Both the position numbers and the translations under genes were made by a program. From JAVVHE01 sp038238915 (GTDB taxonomy: Bacteria; Pseudomonadota; Alphaproteobacteria; Sphingomonadales; Sphingomonadaceae): a DNA stretch of 64,000 bases. The notes under the pieces were generated by a model. That model was given only the letters and a program-made list of their open reading frames with translations, did not search any database and was not told where the DNA came from. Positions within the stretch are counted from its first letter, which is position 1. The number at the start of each line of letters is the position of its first letter. Where the stretch lies: assembly GCA_038238915.1 (NCBI GenBank), contig JBBSFH010000009.1, positions 62,001 to 126,000 on the forward strand, given 5' to 3'. Below, piece by piece: positions 8,171 through 16,054 of the stretch.

Positions 8171-9328
8171 GTGGATGCCGAGCTGCCCAACCTGCGACAT
8201 CTGCGCTGCGCCATGGCGATCGGTCGGCTCGCCAGCATCAGCCGCGCGGCGGACGCGGTACACCTGACGCAGCCTGCGGTGACGCAGGCGCTGGCAAGGA
8301 TCGAGGCGGTGGCCGGGGTGGCACTGTTCGAACGGCGGCCGGGTGGCATGGCGGCGACGGCGGCGGGCGCGCGGCTGCTGCCGCGCTTCGAGGCGGCGCT
8401 CGTGCGGATCGGCAATCGCAATATCACCGCCGCGCAGGTGCGCGCGCTGATCGCTGTGGCGCAGGCGGGAAGCTATGTGGAGGCCGCGCTGGTCACGGGA
8501 TTGTCCGAGCCATCGCTGCACCGCGCGTTGGCCGGGTTGGGGCTGGTACTCGGACGCGCGGTGGTGGAGCGGCGTGGGCGCGGGATCATGCTGACCGAGG
8601 CGGGCCGACGCACCGCACGCGCGTTCCGGCTGGCGCGCGCCGAGTATCGCGCCGGATTGTCCGAAGTGGCAGGGCTTTTCGGCAAAGAGACGGCGCGCAT
8701 CGCTGTGGGGGCTATGCCGCTCTGCCGAGCGCGGCTGCTGCCCGCGACCGTGGCGCGCTTCCACGCCGCGCATCCCGAGATCGGAGTCCGCATCGTCGAG
8801 GGGAGCCACGCCGAGCTGATCGAGCCGCTGCGCGACGGCGAACTCGACGTACTGATCGGAGCGTTGCGCGATCCCGCCCCCGGCGCGGATGTGAAGCAGC
8901 GCGCGCTGTTCGAGGATCGTCCGGTGGTGATCGCGCGCGCGGGCCATCCGCTGCTGGCCGGTGGTGGCGGCACCGCGGGGACGCTTGCAGCCTATGAATG
9001 GGTGGTGCCCGCGCCGGGCGCGCCGCTGCGACTGCTCTGGGAGCGCATGTTCGCCGACGCGGGGCTGAGCGCGCCGCCCGTGACGATCGAATGCGGATCG
9101 GTGATCGCGATCCGGCAAATCCTGCTGGCGAGCAATTTTCTGACGCTGCTCTCGCCCGATCAGGTCGCGCTTGAGCTCGAAGCAGGATGGCTCGCACGGG
9201 TACGCGACGCGCCGGGCGTCCCCCCGCGCGTAATCGGTACGACGATTCGCGCTGACTGGCGGCCGACGCCGATGCAGGCGGCGTTTCTGGCGATGCTGCT
9301 GGCAGAGGCGGCCCACGCGAAGAATTAG
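8171..9328 (+). CDS. LysR-family regulator with two N-terminal winged-HTH domains
   Basis: A 385-residue protein, longer than the usual LysR length of about 300. Residues 5-84 are a normal LysR HTH (SISRAADAVHLTQPAVTQAL, then ALFERRPGG). Residues 86-167 form a second, diverged copy of the same domain (ITAAQVRALIAVAQAG, then VVERRGRGIMLTEAG). A periplasmic-binding-like effector domain fills about 172-380. The start is GTG 8171. It lies between the two lig operons and most likely controls them, perhaps in response to protocatechuate or a pathway intermediate; the effector is not visible from sequence. It differs in layout from a single-HTH LysR protein. Confidence 0.85.
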   Translation: MDAELPNLRHLRCAMAIGRLASISRAADAVHLTQPAVTQALARIEAVAGVALFERRPGGMAATAAGARLLPRFEAALVRIGNRNITAAQVRALIAVAQAGSYVEAALVTGLSEPSLHRALAGLGLVLGRAVVERRGRGIMLTEAGRRTARAFRLARAEYRAGLSEVAGLFGKETARIAVGAMPLCRARLLPATVARFHAAHPEIGVRIVEGSHAELIEPLRDGELDVLIGALRDPAPGADVKQRALFEDRPVVIARAGHPLLAGGGGTAGTLAAYEWVVPAPGAPLRLLWERMFADAGLSAPPVTIECGSVIAIRQILLASNFLTLLSPDQVALELEAGWLARVRDAPGVPPRVIGTTIRADWRPTPMQAAFLAMLLAEAAHAKN

Positions 9329-9395
9329 CCGAGGCTTATCGCGGCGCAGCCATTCCGATTGGAACGCGCGCGGGGTCGGGCCTAGCGCATTGGGA

Positions 9396-10241
9396 ATGGC
9401 AGGCGTGTTCGCGTTCATCGGCTTTGGCGAGGCGGGCGAGGCGTTCGCGGGCGCGCCGGGCTTCGCAGCGCAGGCACGCGCCTACGACCGCCTGACCGAA
9501 CGTCCGGAGACGCGCGTGACCCAGACGGCACGCTACGCGGCGGCGCGCGTGGAGGGATGCGATACGCTTGCGGAGGCGCTTGGCGGCGCGTTGCTCGTGC
9601 TGAGCGTGGTCACCGCCGATCAAGCGTTGGCGGCGGCCGATAGCGCGGCGAGAGCGATCGAGGCGGGGGCGCTTTATTGCGACATGAACTCGGTCGCGCC
9701 CGAGACCAAGCGCGCGGCGGCGCGCGCGATCGAGAGGATGGGCGCGCGCTATGTCGATTGCGCGATCATGGGACCGGTGCATCCCGCGCGGCTTGGCGTA
9801 CCCGTGTTGCTGAGCGGTCCGCACGGCGAGGCGGCATGCGAGGCGCTGGGCGCGGCGGGGTTCGGCTCGGTGCGCGTGGTGGGCACCGAGGTGGGCCGCG
9901 CGTCGGCAATCAAGATGATCCGATCGGTGATGATCAAGGGGATCGAAGCGCTGACGGCCGAATGCCTGGGCGCGGCGCACGCGGCAGGGGTGGCGGACGA
10001 GGTGCTGGGTTCGCTTGGGCCGGATTGGCGCGCGACGGCCGACTATAATCTGGATCGGATGCTGGTGCATGGCGTCCGCCGCTCGGCCGAGATGGACGAG
10101 GTAGTGAAGACGTTGGACGCGCTGGCGGTGCCCGCGACGATGGCGCGCGCGACGATGCAGTGGCACCGCGCCATGGGCGATCGGGCGATGCAGCCCGTGC
10201 CGCAGGGACTGGACGCCAAGCTGGCGAGGATGGCCGCATGA
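9396..10241 (+). CDS. NAD(P)-binding DUF1932 dehydrogenase-like protein of the lig operon
   Basis: A 281-residue protein of the beta-hydroxyacid dehydrogenase type. An N-terminal Rossmann motif (FIGFGEAGEAF) is followed by CDMNSVAPETKR, GPVHPARLG and a Lys-containing helix SAIKMIRSVMIKG near residue 175, then a DUF1932 C-terminal domain. ATG 9396 is preferred; a TTG two codons upstream is also possible. Its stop overlaps the ligJ start (ATGA). The reaction is not known from sequence. Membership of the operon suggests reduction or oxidation of a side product of the protocatechuate pathway. Confidence 0.75.
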   Translation: MAGVFAFIGFGEAGEAFAGAPGFAAQARAYDRLTERPETRVTQTARYAAARVEGCDTLAEALGGALLVLSVVTADQALAAADSAARAIEAGALYCDMNSVAPETKRAAARAIERMGARYVDCAIMGPVHPARLGVPVLLSGPHGEAACEALGAAGFGSVRVVGTEVGRASAIKMIRSVMIKGIEALTAECLGAAHAAGVADEVLGSLGPDWRATADYNLDRMLVHGVRRSAEMDEVVKTLDALAVPATMARATMQWHRAMGDRAMQPVPQGLDAKLARMAA

Positions 10242-11260
10242 GCCTCGTGATCGACTGCCACGGCCATTACACGACCGCGCCGCCACAGCATGATGCATGG
10301 CGCAAGGCGCAACTGGCGGCGTTCGCGGCGGGAACGGCGGCACCGGACTATCCGGCGATCAGCGACGACGAAATCCGCACGAGCATCGAGGGCAACCAGT
10401 TGAAACTGCTGCGCGAGCGTGGCGCAGACATGACGATCTTTTCGCCGCGTGCATCCGCGATGGCGCATCATCGGGGCGACGAGGCGGCAAGCATCGCGTG
10501 GTCGAGGGCGTGCAACGATCTGATCGCGCGCGTGTGCGGGCTGTATCCCGAGACGTTCGCGGGTGTGTGCATGTTGCCGCAATCGCCGGGCGCGGGGCTT
10601 GCCGGGAGCGTGGCCGAACTGGAGCGCTGCGTGGGCGCCGGGTTCGTGGGTTGCAACCTCAACCCCGATCCGGGGGGTGGGCATTTTCAATCGCCGCCGC
10701 TGACAGATCGATACTGGTATCCGATCTACGAGACGATGGTGGCGTTGGACGTGCCCGCGATGATCCACGTTTCGGCGAGCTGCAATCCGGGGCTGCACGC
10801 GACCGGGGCCTATTATATCGCGGCGGACACGATCGCTTTCATGCAGTTGATCGAGGGCGATCTGTTCGGGGATTTTCCTTCGCTGCGCTTCATCATCCCG
10901 CACGGCGGCGGCGCGGTGCCCTATCACTGGGGGCGGTATCGCGGATTGGCGGACATGCTGAAGAAGCCTGCGCTGTCGGGGCATGTGATGGAGAATGTCT
11001 GGTTCGATACCTGCGTCTATCATCAGCCCGGAATCGATCTGCTGGCGAAGGTGATCGAGACGAAGAACATCCTGTTCGGCAGCGAGATGGTGGGCGCAGT
11101 GCGCGGGATCGACCCGCAGACCGGCCAGTATTTCGACGATACGAAACGGTATATCGATGCGCTGGCGATCGATGCGGCGGGGAAGGCTGCGATCTTCGAG
11201 GGGAATGCGCGGCGCGTGTTCCCGAGGCTCGACGCCAAATTGAAGGAGCGCAGACTTTGA
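10238..11260 (+). CDS. ligJ: 4-oxalomesaconate hydratase (LigJ)
   Basis: A 340-residue amidohydrolase-fold hydratase (known LigJ is 341). It adds water to oxalomesaconate to give 4-carboxy-4-hydroxy-2-oxoadipate. The HxH metal motif is DCHGHY at residues 6-11; further motifs are MIHVSASCNPG, PHGGGAVPYHWGR and FGSEMVGAVRG. The frame stays open upstream to 10160, but ATG 10238 is right: it overlaps the preceding stop as ATGA and begins the conserved sequence. The 3' end overlaps ligA by 4 bases. Confidence 0.94.
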   Translation: MSLVIDCHGHYTTAPPQHDAWRKAQLAAFAAGTAAPDYPAISDDEIRTSIEGNQLKLLRERGADMTIFSPRASAMAHHRGDEAASIAWSRACNDLIARVCGLYPETFAGVCMLPQSPGAGLAGSVAELERCVGAGFVGCNLNPDPGGGHFQSPPLTDRYWYPIYETMVALDVPAMIHVSASCNPGLHATGAYYIAADTIAFMQLIEGDLFGDFPSLRFIIPHGGGAVPYHWGRYRGLADMLKKPALSGHVMENVWFDTCVYHQPGIDLLAKVIETKNILFGSEMVGAVRGIDPQTGQYFDDTKRYIDALAIDAAGKAAIFEGNARRVFPRLDAKLKERRL

Positions 11261-11655
11261 ATATTCACGAATATCTGGCCGAACTGGAGGATATTCCCGG
11301 CACGCGAATTTTCACCGCCGCGCGTGCGCGCAAGGGATATCACCTGAACCAGATGTGCATGAGCCTGATGAAGGAAGAAAACCGGGTACGCTTCCGCGCC
11401 GGCGAGCGCGCGTATCTGGATGAATGGCCGATGAGCGAGGCGCAGAAGGAGGCGGTTATTGCGCGGGATTACAACAGGGCGCTCGATGAGGGTGGCAACG
11501 TGTATTTCCTCGCCAAGCTGTTCTTCACCGACGGCAAGAGCTTTCTGCAGGGCGTGGGCACGATGACGGGGATGAGCCCGGAGGATTACCAGGCGATGAT
11601 GATCGCGGGCGGGCGCTCGCCCGATGGCGTGCGATCAAAGCGGGAGCAGAAGTAA
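11257..11655 (+). CDS. ligA: Protocatechuate 4,5-dioxygenase alpha subunit (LigA)
   Basis: A 132-residue small subunit that caps the active site of LigB in the extradiol dioxygenase LigAB. Conserved stretches are DIPGTRIFTAARARKGYHLN and MSLMKEENR, GGNVYFLAKLF and TMTGMSPEDYQ. The start is TTG 11257: it overlaps the ligJ stop as TTGA and has AAGGAG eight bases upstream. No ATG lies near the conserved N-terminus, so the gene is easily missed or fused to a wrong upstream frame. Its stop overlaps the ligB ATG by one base (TAATG). Confidence 0.93.
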   Translation: MNIHEYLAELEDIPGTRIFTAARARKGYHLNQMCMSLMKEENRVRFRAGERAYLDEWPMSEAQKEAVIARDYNRALDEGGNVYFLAKLFFTDGKSFLQGVGTMTGMSPEDYQAMMIAGGRSPDGVRSKREQK

Positions 11656-12497
11656 TGGCGCGGATTACGGCTGGCGTCGGCACGAGCCATGTGCCAGCAC
11701 TTGGCGCGACGATGGACCATGGCAAGACCGGCGAGCCGTACTGGGTGCCCGCGTTCGCCGGGTATGACTGGACGCGCGTGTGGGAGGCGCAGGAAAAGCC
11801 CGATGTGATCGTGCTGGTGTACAATGATCACGCGTCTGCGTTCGACATGAACATCATCCCGACCTTCGCGATCGGCTGTGCAGACGAATATGGGATAGCA
11901 GACGAAGGTTTCGGGCCGCGTCCGGTGCCGCGGGTTCAGGGCGATGCCGATCTGGCGTGGCATATCGCGCAGAGCTGCATTCTCGACGAGTTCGATATGA
12001 CCATCATCAACAAGATGGAGGTCGATCATGGGCTGACGGTGCCGCTGAGCCTGATGTTCGGGCAGCCTGCGGCGTGGCCGGTGAAGGTGGTGCCGCTCGC
12101 GGTGAATGTGGTCACCTATCCGCCGCCTACGGGCAACCGCTGCTATGCGCTGGGCGAGGCCGTGCGCCGTGCGGTGGAGAGTTACCCACAAGATCTGAAC
12201 GTGCAGGTGTGGGGCACGGGGGGGCTCAGCCACCAGTTGCAGGGGCCGCGCGCGGGGTTGATCAACAAGGTGTTCGATACGCGCTTTCTGGATGATCTGA
12301 GCGCCGATCCGCAGCGGCTGCGGCATATTCCGCACATCGAATATCTGCGCGAAACAGGGAGCGAAGGGATCGAGATGGTGATGTGGCTGATCATGCGCGG
12401 CGCGCTGGGGCCGAAGGTGCGCGAACTGCATCGGCATTATCATGTGCCCGCGAGCAATACCGCGGTGGGCCATATCGTGCTCGAGCCGGTCGCATGA
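11655..12497 (+). CDS. ligB: Protocatechuate 4,5-dioxygenase beta subunit (LigB)
   Basis: A 280-residue class III extradiol dioxygenase catalytic subunit. It opens protocatechuate between carbons 4 and 5, giving 4-carboxy-2-hydroxymuconate-6-semialdehyde. The Fe(II) ligands can be placed: His12 (GTSHVPA), His59 (VYNDHAS) and Glu240 (SEGIEM); the catalytic His is His193 (GGLSHQL). These match His12, His61, Glu242 and His195 of the Sphingobium enzyme. It starts at ATG 11655, one base inside the ligA stop, and overlaps ligC by 4 bases. Confidence 0.96.
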   Translation: MARITAGVGTSHVPALGATMDHGKTGEPYWVPAFAGYDWTRVWEAQEKPDVIVLVYNDHASAFDMNIIPTFAIGCADEYGIADEGFGPRPVPRVQGDADLAWHIAQSCILDEFDMTIINKMEVDHGLTVPLSLMFGQPAAWPVKVVPLAVNVVTYPPPTGNRCYALGEAVRRAVESYPQDLNVQVWGTGGLSHQLQGPRAGLINKVFDTRFLDDLSADPQRLRHIPHIEYLRETGSEGIEMVMWLIMRGALGPKVRELHRHYHVPASNTAVGHIVLEPVA

Positions 12498-13435
12498 GAA
12501 TCGCGCTGGCGGGCGCGGGGGCATTCGGGGAGAAGCATCTGGACGGGTTGCGGCTGATCGATGGGGTGGAGATCGTCTCGATCATCAGCCGGACGAGGGA
12601 GCAGGCGGCCGAGGTCGCGGCGAAATACGGCGCGCGGCATCATTCGACCGAGCTGGCGGATGCGCTGGCACGCGATGACGTGGACGCGGTGATCCTGTGC
12701 ACGCCCACCCGGATGCACGCCGCGCAAGCGATCCAGTGCATGGAGGCGGGCAAGCATGTGCAGGTGGAAATCCCGCTGGCCGACTCGCTGGCGGATGCGG
12801 AAGCCGTGCTGGTGAAGCAACAGGCGACGGGGCTGATGTGCATGGTCGGCCATACGCGGCGGTTCAATCCGAGCCATCAGTATGTGCACAAGCGCATCGC
12901 CGCTGGGGAGTTTGCGGTGCAGCAGATGGACGTGCAGACCTATTTCTTCCGGCGCAGGAACATGAACGCAAAGGGGCAACCGCGTTCGTGGACCGATCAT
13001 CTGCTGTGGCACCATGCAGCGCATACGGTTGATCTGTTCGCGTGGCAGGCGGGGCCGATCGTGAAGGCGAATGCGATCGAGGGGCCGATTCATCCCGAGT
13101 TGGGGATCGCGATGGATATGTCTATCCAGTTGAAAGCGGAAAGCGGGGCGATCTGCACCTTGTCGCTCAGCTTCAACAACGATGGGCCGCTCGGCACGGT
13201 CTTCCGCTATATTGGCGATAGTGCGACCTACATCGCGCGCTACGATAATCTGGTGACGGGCAACGAGGCGCCGATCGACCTCGCGGGGGTCGCGGTTTCA
13301 TCCAACGGCATCGAGTTGCAGGACCGCGAGTTCGTGAGCGCGATCCGGGAGGGGCGCGAGCCTAACGCGAGCGTGCGCCAGGTGCTGCCGTGCTACCGCG
13401 TGCTCGATGCGCTCGAGAGGAAGCTCGCGGTATGA
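12494..13435 (+). CDS. ligC: 4-carboxy-2-hydroxymuconate-6-semialdehyde dehydrogenase (LigC)
   Basis: A 313-residue Gfo/Idh/MocA-family oxidoreductase (known LigC is 315). It oxidises the hemiacetal form of the ring-cleavage product to PDC with NADP+. The Rossmann motif is ALAGAGAFGEKH near residue 4; the family motif follows as VQVEIPLADSL (EKP in most relatives, here EIP). WTDHLLWHHAAHTVDLF gives the His-rich active-site helix. ATG 12494 overlaps the ligB stop as ATGA. A wrong upstream extension to 12383 is open but not conserved. Confidence 0.94.
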   Translation: MRIALAGAGAFGEKHLDGLRLIDGVEIVSIISRTREQAAEVAAKYGARHHSTELADALARDDVDAVILCTPTRMHAAQAIQCMEAGKHVQVEIPLADSLADAEAVLVKQQATGLMCMVGHTRRFNPSHQYVHKRIAAGEFAVQQMDVQTYFFRRRNMNAKGQPRSWTDHLLWHHAAHTVDLFAWQAGPIVKANAIEGPIHPELGIAMDMSIQLKAESGAICTLSLSFNNDGPLGTVFRYIGDSATYIARYDNLVTGNEAPIDLAGVAVSSNGIELQDREFVSAIREGREPNASVRQVLPCYRVLDALERKLAV

Positions 13436-14592
13436 AAACGCAGGTCGGCATCGTGGGGGCGGGGCCGGCTGGGCTGATGCTGGGGCATCTGCTGCGGCAG
13501 GCGGGGATCGACGCGGTGTGCGTGGAGCGATCCGCCCAAGCCTATGTAGAGGCGCGCATCCGCGCAGGCGTGCTGGAGCGTACCACCACCGATCTGCTGC
13601 GGCGGCTGGGATTGAACGCACGGCTGGACCGCGAGGGGCTGCCGCACGAGGGGTTCACGCTGGCGGTCGATGGGCGGCTGACGCAGGTGAACGCGCTCGA
13701 TCTGACCGGGCACCGGGTGACCGTCTATGGCCAGACCGAGATCACCCGCGACCTGATCGCCGCCGCGCCCGAGCGCGGGCTGGAGATCGTGTGGGACACC
13801 GGCGGCGTGGAGCTGCACGACGTGGATAGCGACGCCCCGTTCATGACGTGGGGCGAGGACGGGCGGCTGAACTGCGAGTTCATCGCGGGGTGTGACGGGT
13901 TCCACGGGCCATCGCGTGCGGCGATTCCTGATTCGATACGGCGGACGTTCGAGCGCGTGTATCCGTTCGGCTGGCTGGGGATTCTCGCCGACGTGCCGCC
14001 GTGCTGGCACGAGATCGTCTATGCCAGCCACGAACGCGGCTTCGCGCTCGCCTCGATGCGCTCGCCGACGCGCAGCCGCTATTACATCCAGGTGCCGGTG
14101 GACGAGCCGATCGCCGACTGGCCCGACGACCGGCTGTGGGAGGAGCTTGGGCTGCGGCTCGGCCCCGATCTGGCCAGGCAGATCGTGACCGGGCCGGCGA
14201 TCGAGAAATCCATCGCGCCGCTGCGATCGTTCGTGTGCGAGCCGATGTCCTACAAGCGGCTGTTCCTCGCGGGCGATTCGGCGCACATCGTGCCGCCGAC
14301 GGGGGCCAAGGGGCTCAATCTGGCGTCTTCCGATGTGACCTATCTTTCCGATGCGCTGATCGGCTGGTACGCGCGCGGGGACGCGGCGGGGCTGGAAGAC
14401 TATTCCCGGCGCGCGCTGGCGCGCGTGTGGAAGGCCGAACGCTTCAGCTGGCAACTGACCAAGCTGATGCATCGCTTCCCCGAGGACGGGCCGTTCGAGC
14501 AGCGGATGCAATCGGCCGAACTTGCGTATATCGCAGGCAGCCGGGCCGCGCAGACGACGCTCGCGGAAAATTACGTGGGATTGCCGCTATGA
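13432..14592 (+). CDS. pobA: 4-hydroxybenzoate 3-monooxygenase (PobA)
   Basis: A 386-residue FAD monooxygenase that makes protocatechuate from 4-hydroxybenzoate (Pseudomonas PobA is 394). The FAD motif is VGAGPAGLMLG; RIRAGVLE, CDGFHGPSR, RVYPFGWLGILAD and GDSAHIVPPTGAKGLNLA are close to the known enzyme, and ENYVGLPL ends the protein. ATG 13432 overlaps the ligC stop. Placing pobA in the lig operon ties 4-hydroxybenzoate use directly to ring cleavage. Confidence 0.95.
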   Translation: MKTQVGIVGAGPAGLMLGHLLRQAGIDAVCVERSAQAYVEARIRAGVLERTTTDLLRRLGLNARLDREGLPHEGFTLAVDGRLTQVNALDLTGHRVTVYGQTEITRDLIAAAPERGLEIVWDTGGVELHDVDSDAPFMTWGEDGRLNCEFIAGCDGFHGPSRAAIPDSIRRTFERVYPFGWLGILADVPPCWHEIVYASHERGFALASMRSPTRSRYYIQVPVDEPIADWPDDRLWEELGLRLGPDLARQIVTGPAIEKSIAPLRSFVCEPMSYKRLFLAGDSAHIVPPTGAKGLNLASSDVTYLSDALIGWYARGDAAGLEDYSRRALARVWKAERFSWQLTKLMHRFPEDGPFEQRMQSAELAYIAGSRAAQTTLAENYVGLPL

Positions 14593-15587
14593 GTTCGATG
14601 CACGCCAAACCGCTGCTGTGCGGGCGACCGATCGCTCCGATCGGGCTGGGCTGCATGTCGCTATCCTGGGCCTACCGCACGCCGCCGAGCGTGGAAGACG
14701 GGACCGCGCTGCTGAACCGCGCGGTCGATCTGGGCTATGAGTATCTCGATACAGCGCGGATTTACGGCGAGGGGCGCAACGAAGAACTGATCGGCGCGGC
14801 GCTGAAGGGGCGGAGGAAGGAATATTTCGTCGCGTCCAAGACGGGCATTGTCGTCGATGGCGACAAGCGGCGGATCGATTGTCGACCCGAGACGATAAGA
14901 AACGCGATCGAAGAGAGTCTGGCGCTGCTCCAGACCGATTTCATCGATCTTTATTATCTTCACCGGCGTGATTTCGATACGCCGATCGAGGAATCGGTCG
15001 GCGCGCTGGCGGATGCGGTGAAGGCTGGAACGATCGGCGGCATCGGTCTCTCCGAAATGTCCGCCGAGACGCTGCGTGCGGCGGCGGCGGTGCATCCGAT
15101 CGCGGCGATGCAGAGCGAATATTCGCCTTGGTCAAGGAACGTCGAGATCGGTGTGCTGGACGCGTGCCGCGAGCTTGGCACAGCCTTCGTCGCGTTTTCG
15201 CCCACGGGTCGCGGAGCGCTCACGGGCGCGGTCGATCCGGCGACGCTGCCGCAAGGCGATCTCAGGCGCGACATGCCGCGCTTCGTCGGCGACAATTGGG
15301 CGAAGAACCAGGTGTTGATCGCCGGGTTCGCCGCGCTGGCGCAGGCGGAAGGCGTGACGCCCGCGCAACTTTCGCTCGGTTGGGTGCTGTCGCGTGGGGA
15401 CCATGTATTCGCGATCCCGGTCACGTCCCGAATCAAGCATCTGGAGGAAAACATCGCGCGGGTTGACTGGCGTCCGGGCGCGGAGACGATCGCGCGCATC
15501 GACGCTCTGCCGCGCCCCAATGCGATTCAGGGCGGGCGCTATACTGCGGGCGCTCAGAAGGCGATCGATACCGAGGAATTCGGTTGA
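14589..15587 (+). CDS. Aldo/keto reductase
   Basis: A 332-residue NADPH-dependent aldo/keto reductase (TIM barrel). The catalytic tetrad is visible: Asp and Tyr in DTARIYGEG, Lys in VASKTG and His in YYLHRRD. The C-terminal phosphate-binding segment is IPVTSRIKHLEEN. ATG 14589 overlaps the pobA stop as ATGA, and the stop overlaps the fdsG TTG start. It may reduce aromatic aldehydes or a reactive semialdehyde in the pathway; the substrate cannot be read from sequence. Confidence 0.85.
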   Translation: MSSMHAKPLLCGRPIAPIGLGCMSLSWAYRTPPSVEDGTALLNRAVDLGYEYLDTARIYGEGRNEELIGAALKGRRKEYFVASKTGIVVDGDKRRIDCRPETIRNAIEESLALLQTDFIDLYYLHRRDFDTPIEESVGALADAVKAGTIGGIGLSEMSAETLRAAAAVHPIAAMQSEYSPWSRNVEIGVLDACRELGTAFVAFSPTGRGALTGAVDPATLPQGDLRRDMPRFVGDNWAKNQVLIAGFAALAQAEGVTPAQLSLGWVLSRGDHVFAIPVTSRIKHLEENIARVDWRPGAETIARIDALPRPNAIQGGRYTAGAQKAIDTEEFG

Positions 15588-16054
15588 ACGTAACGATTGC
15601 ACCTGCCGCGCTGGTCGCGCGCGTTGCACGCGGCTTTGCATCGCGTCAGGACAGTCTGTTGCCGTTGCTCCACGCGTTGCAGGAGGAACTCGGGCATATC
15701 GACGACGCCCTCGTCCCGCCCATCGCGCTTGCACTCAATTTGAGCCGCGCGGACGTCCACGGCGTGCTCACCTTCTATCATGATTTTCGGCGGCGTCCGG
15801 CGGGCAGGCATATCGTCAAACTGTGCCGCGCGGAGGCGTGCCAGGCACGCGGGAGCGCCGCGATCGAGGCCGGAGCGGTGCAGCGGCTGGGCGTGGGGAT
15901 GGGTTCGACGCGGGCGGACGGGCAAGTGACGCTGGAACCGGTCTATTGCCTGGGGCTGTGTGCGATCGGGCCGAACGCGCTGGTCGATGGCGTGCCGGTC
16001 GCGCGGATCGACGGCGCGGCGCTGGAGCGCATCGCCGCGCAGGTGGGCGCATGA
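15584..16054 (+). CDS. fdsG: NAD-dependent formate dehydrogenase gamma subunit (FdsG, NuoE-like)
   Basis: A 156-residue thioredoxin-fold [2Fe-2S] subunit of the soluble formate dehydrogenase. Cluster ligands lie in CRAEACQARG and VYCLGLCAIGP. The start is TTG 15584, which overlaps the aldo/keto reductase stop as TTGA, with GAGGAA a few bases upstream. It passes electrons within the diaphorase part. The order fdsG-fdsB-fdsA-(accessory)-fdsD follows the known fds operons. Confidence 0.9.
   Translation: MNVTIAPAALVARVARGFASRQDSLLPLLHALQEELGHIDDALVPPIALALNLSRADVHGVLTFYHDFRRRPAGRHIVKLCRAEACQARGSAAIEAGAVQRLGVGMGSTRADGQVTLEPVYCLGLCAIGPNALVDGVPVARIDGAALERIAAQVGA

Noticed and set aside
7565..9418. 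A 617-codon open frame on the minus strand
   Set aside because: It runs through the LysR gene, the divergent promoter region and part of ligK in the wrong frame, and reads as low-complexity Arg/His/Pro sequence.
10160..10237. An in-frame N-terminal extension of ligJ
   Set aside because: It overlaps the DUF1932 gene in another frame, and the conserved LigJ sequence starts exactly at ATG 10238, coupled to the stop as ATGA.
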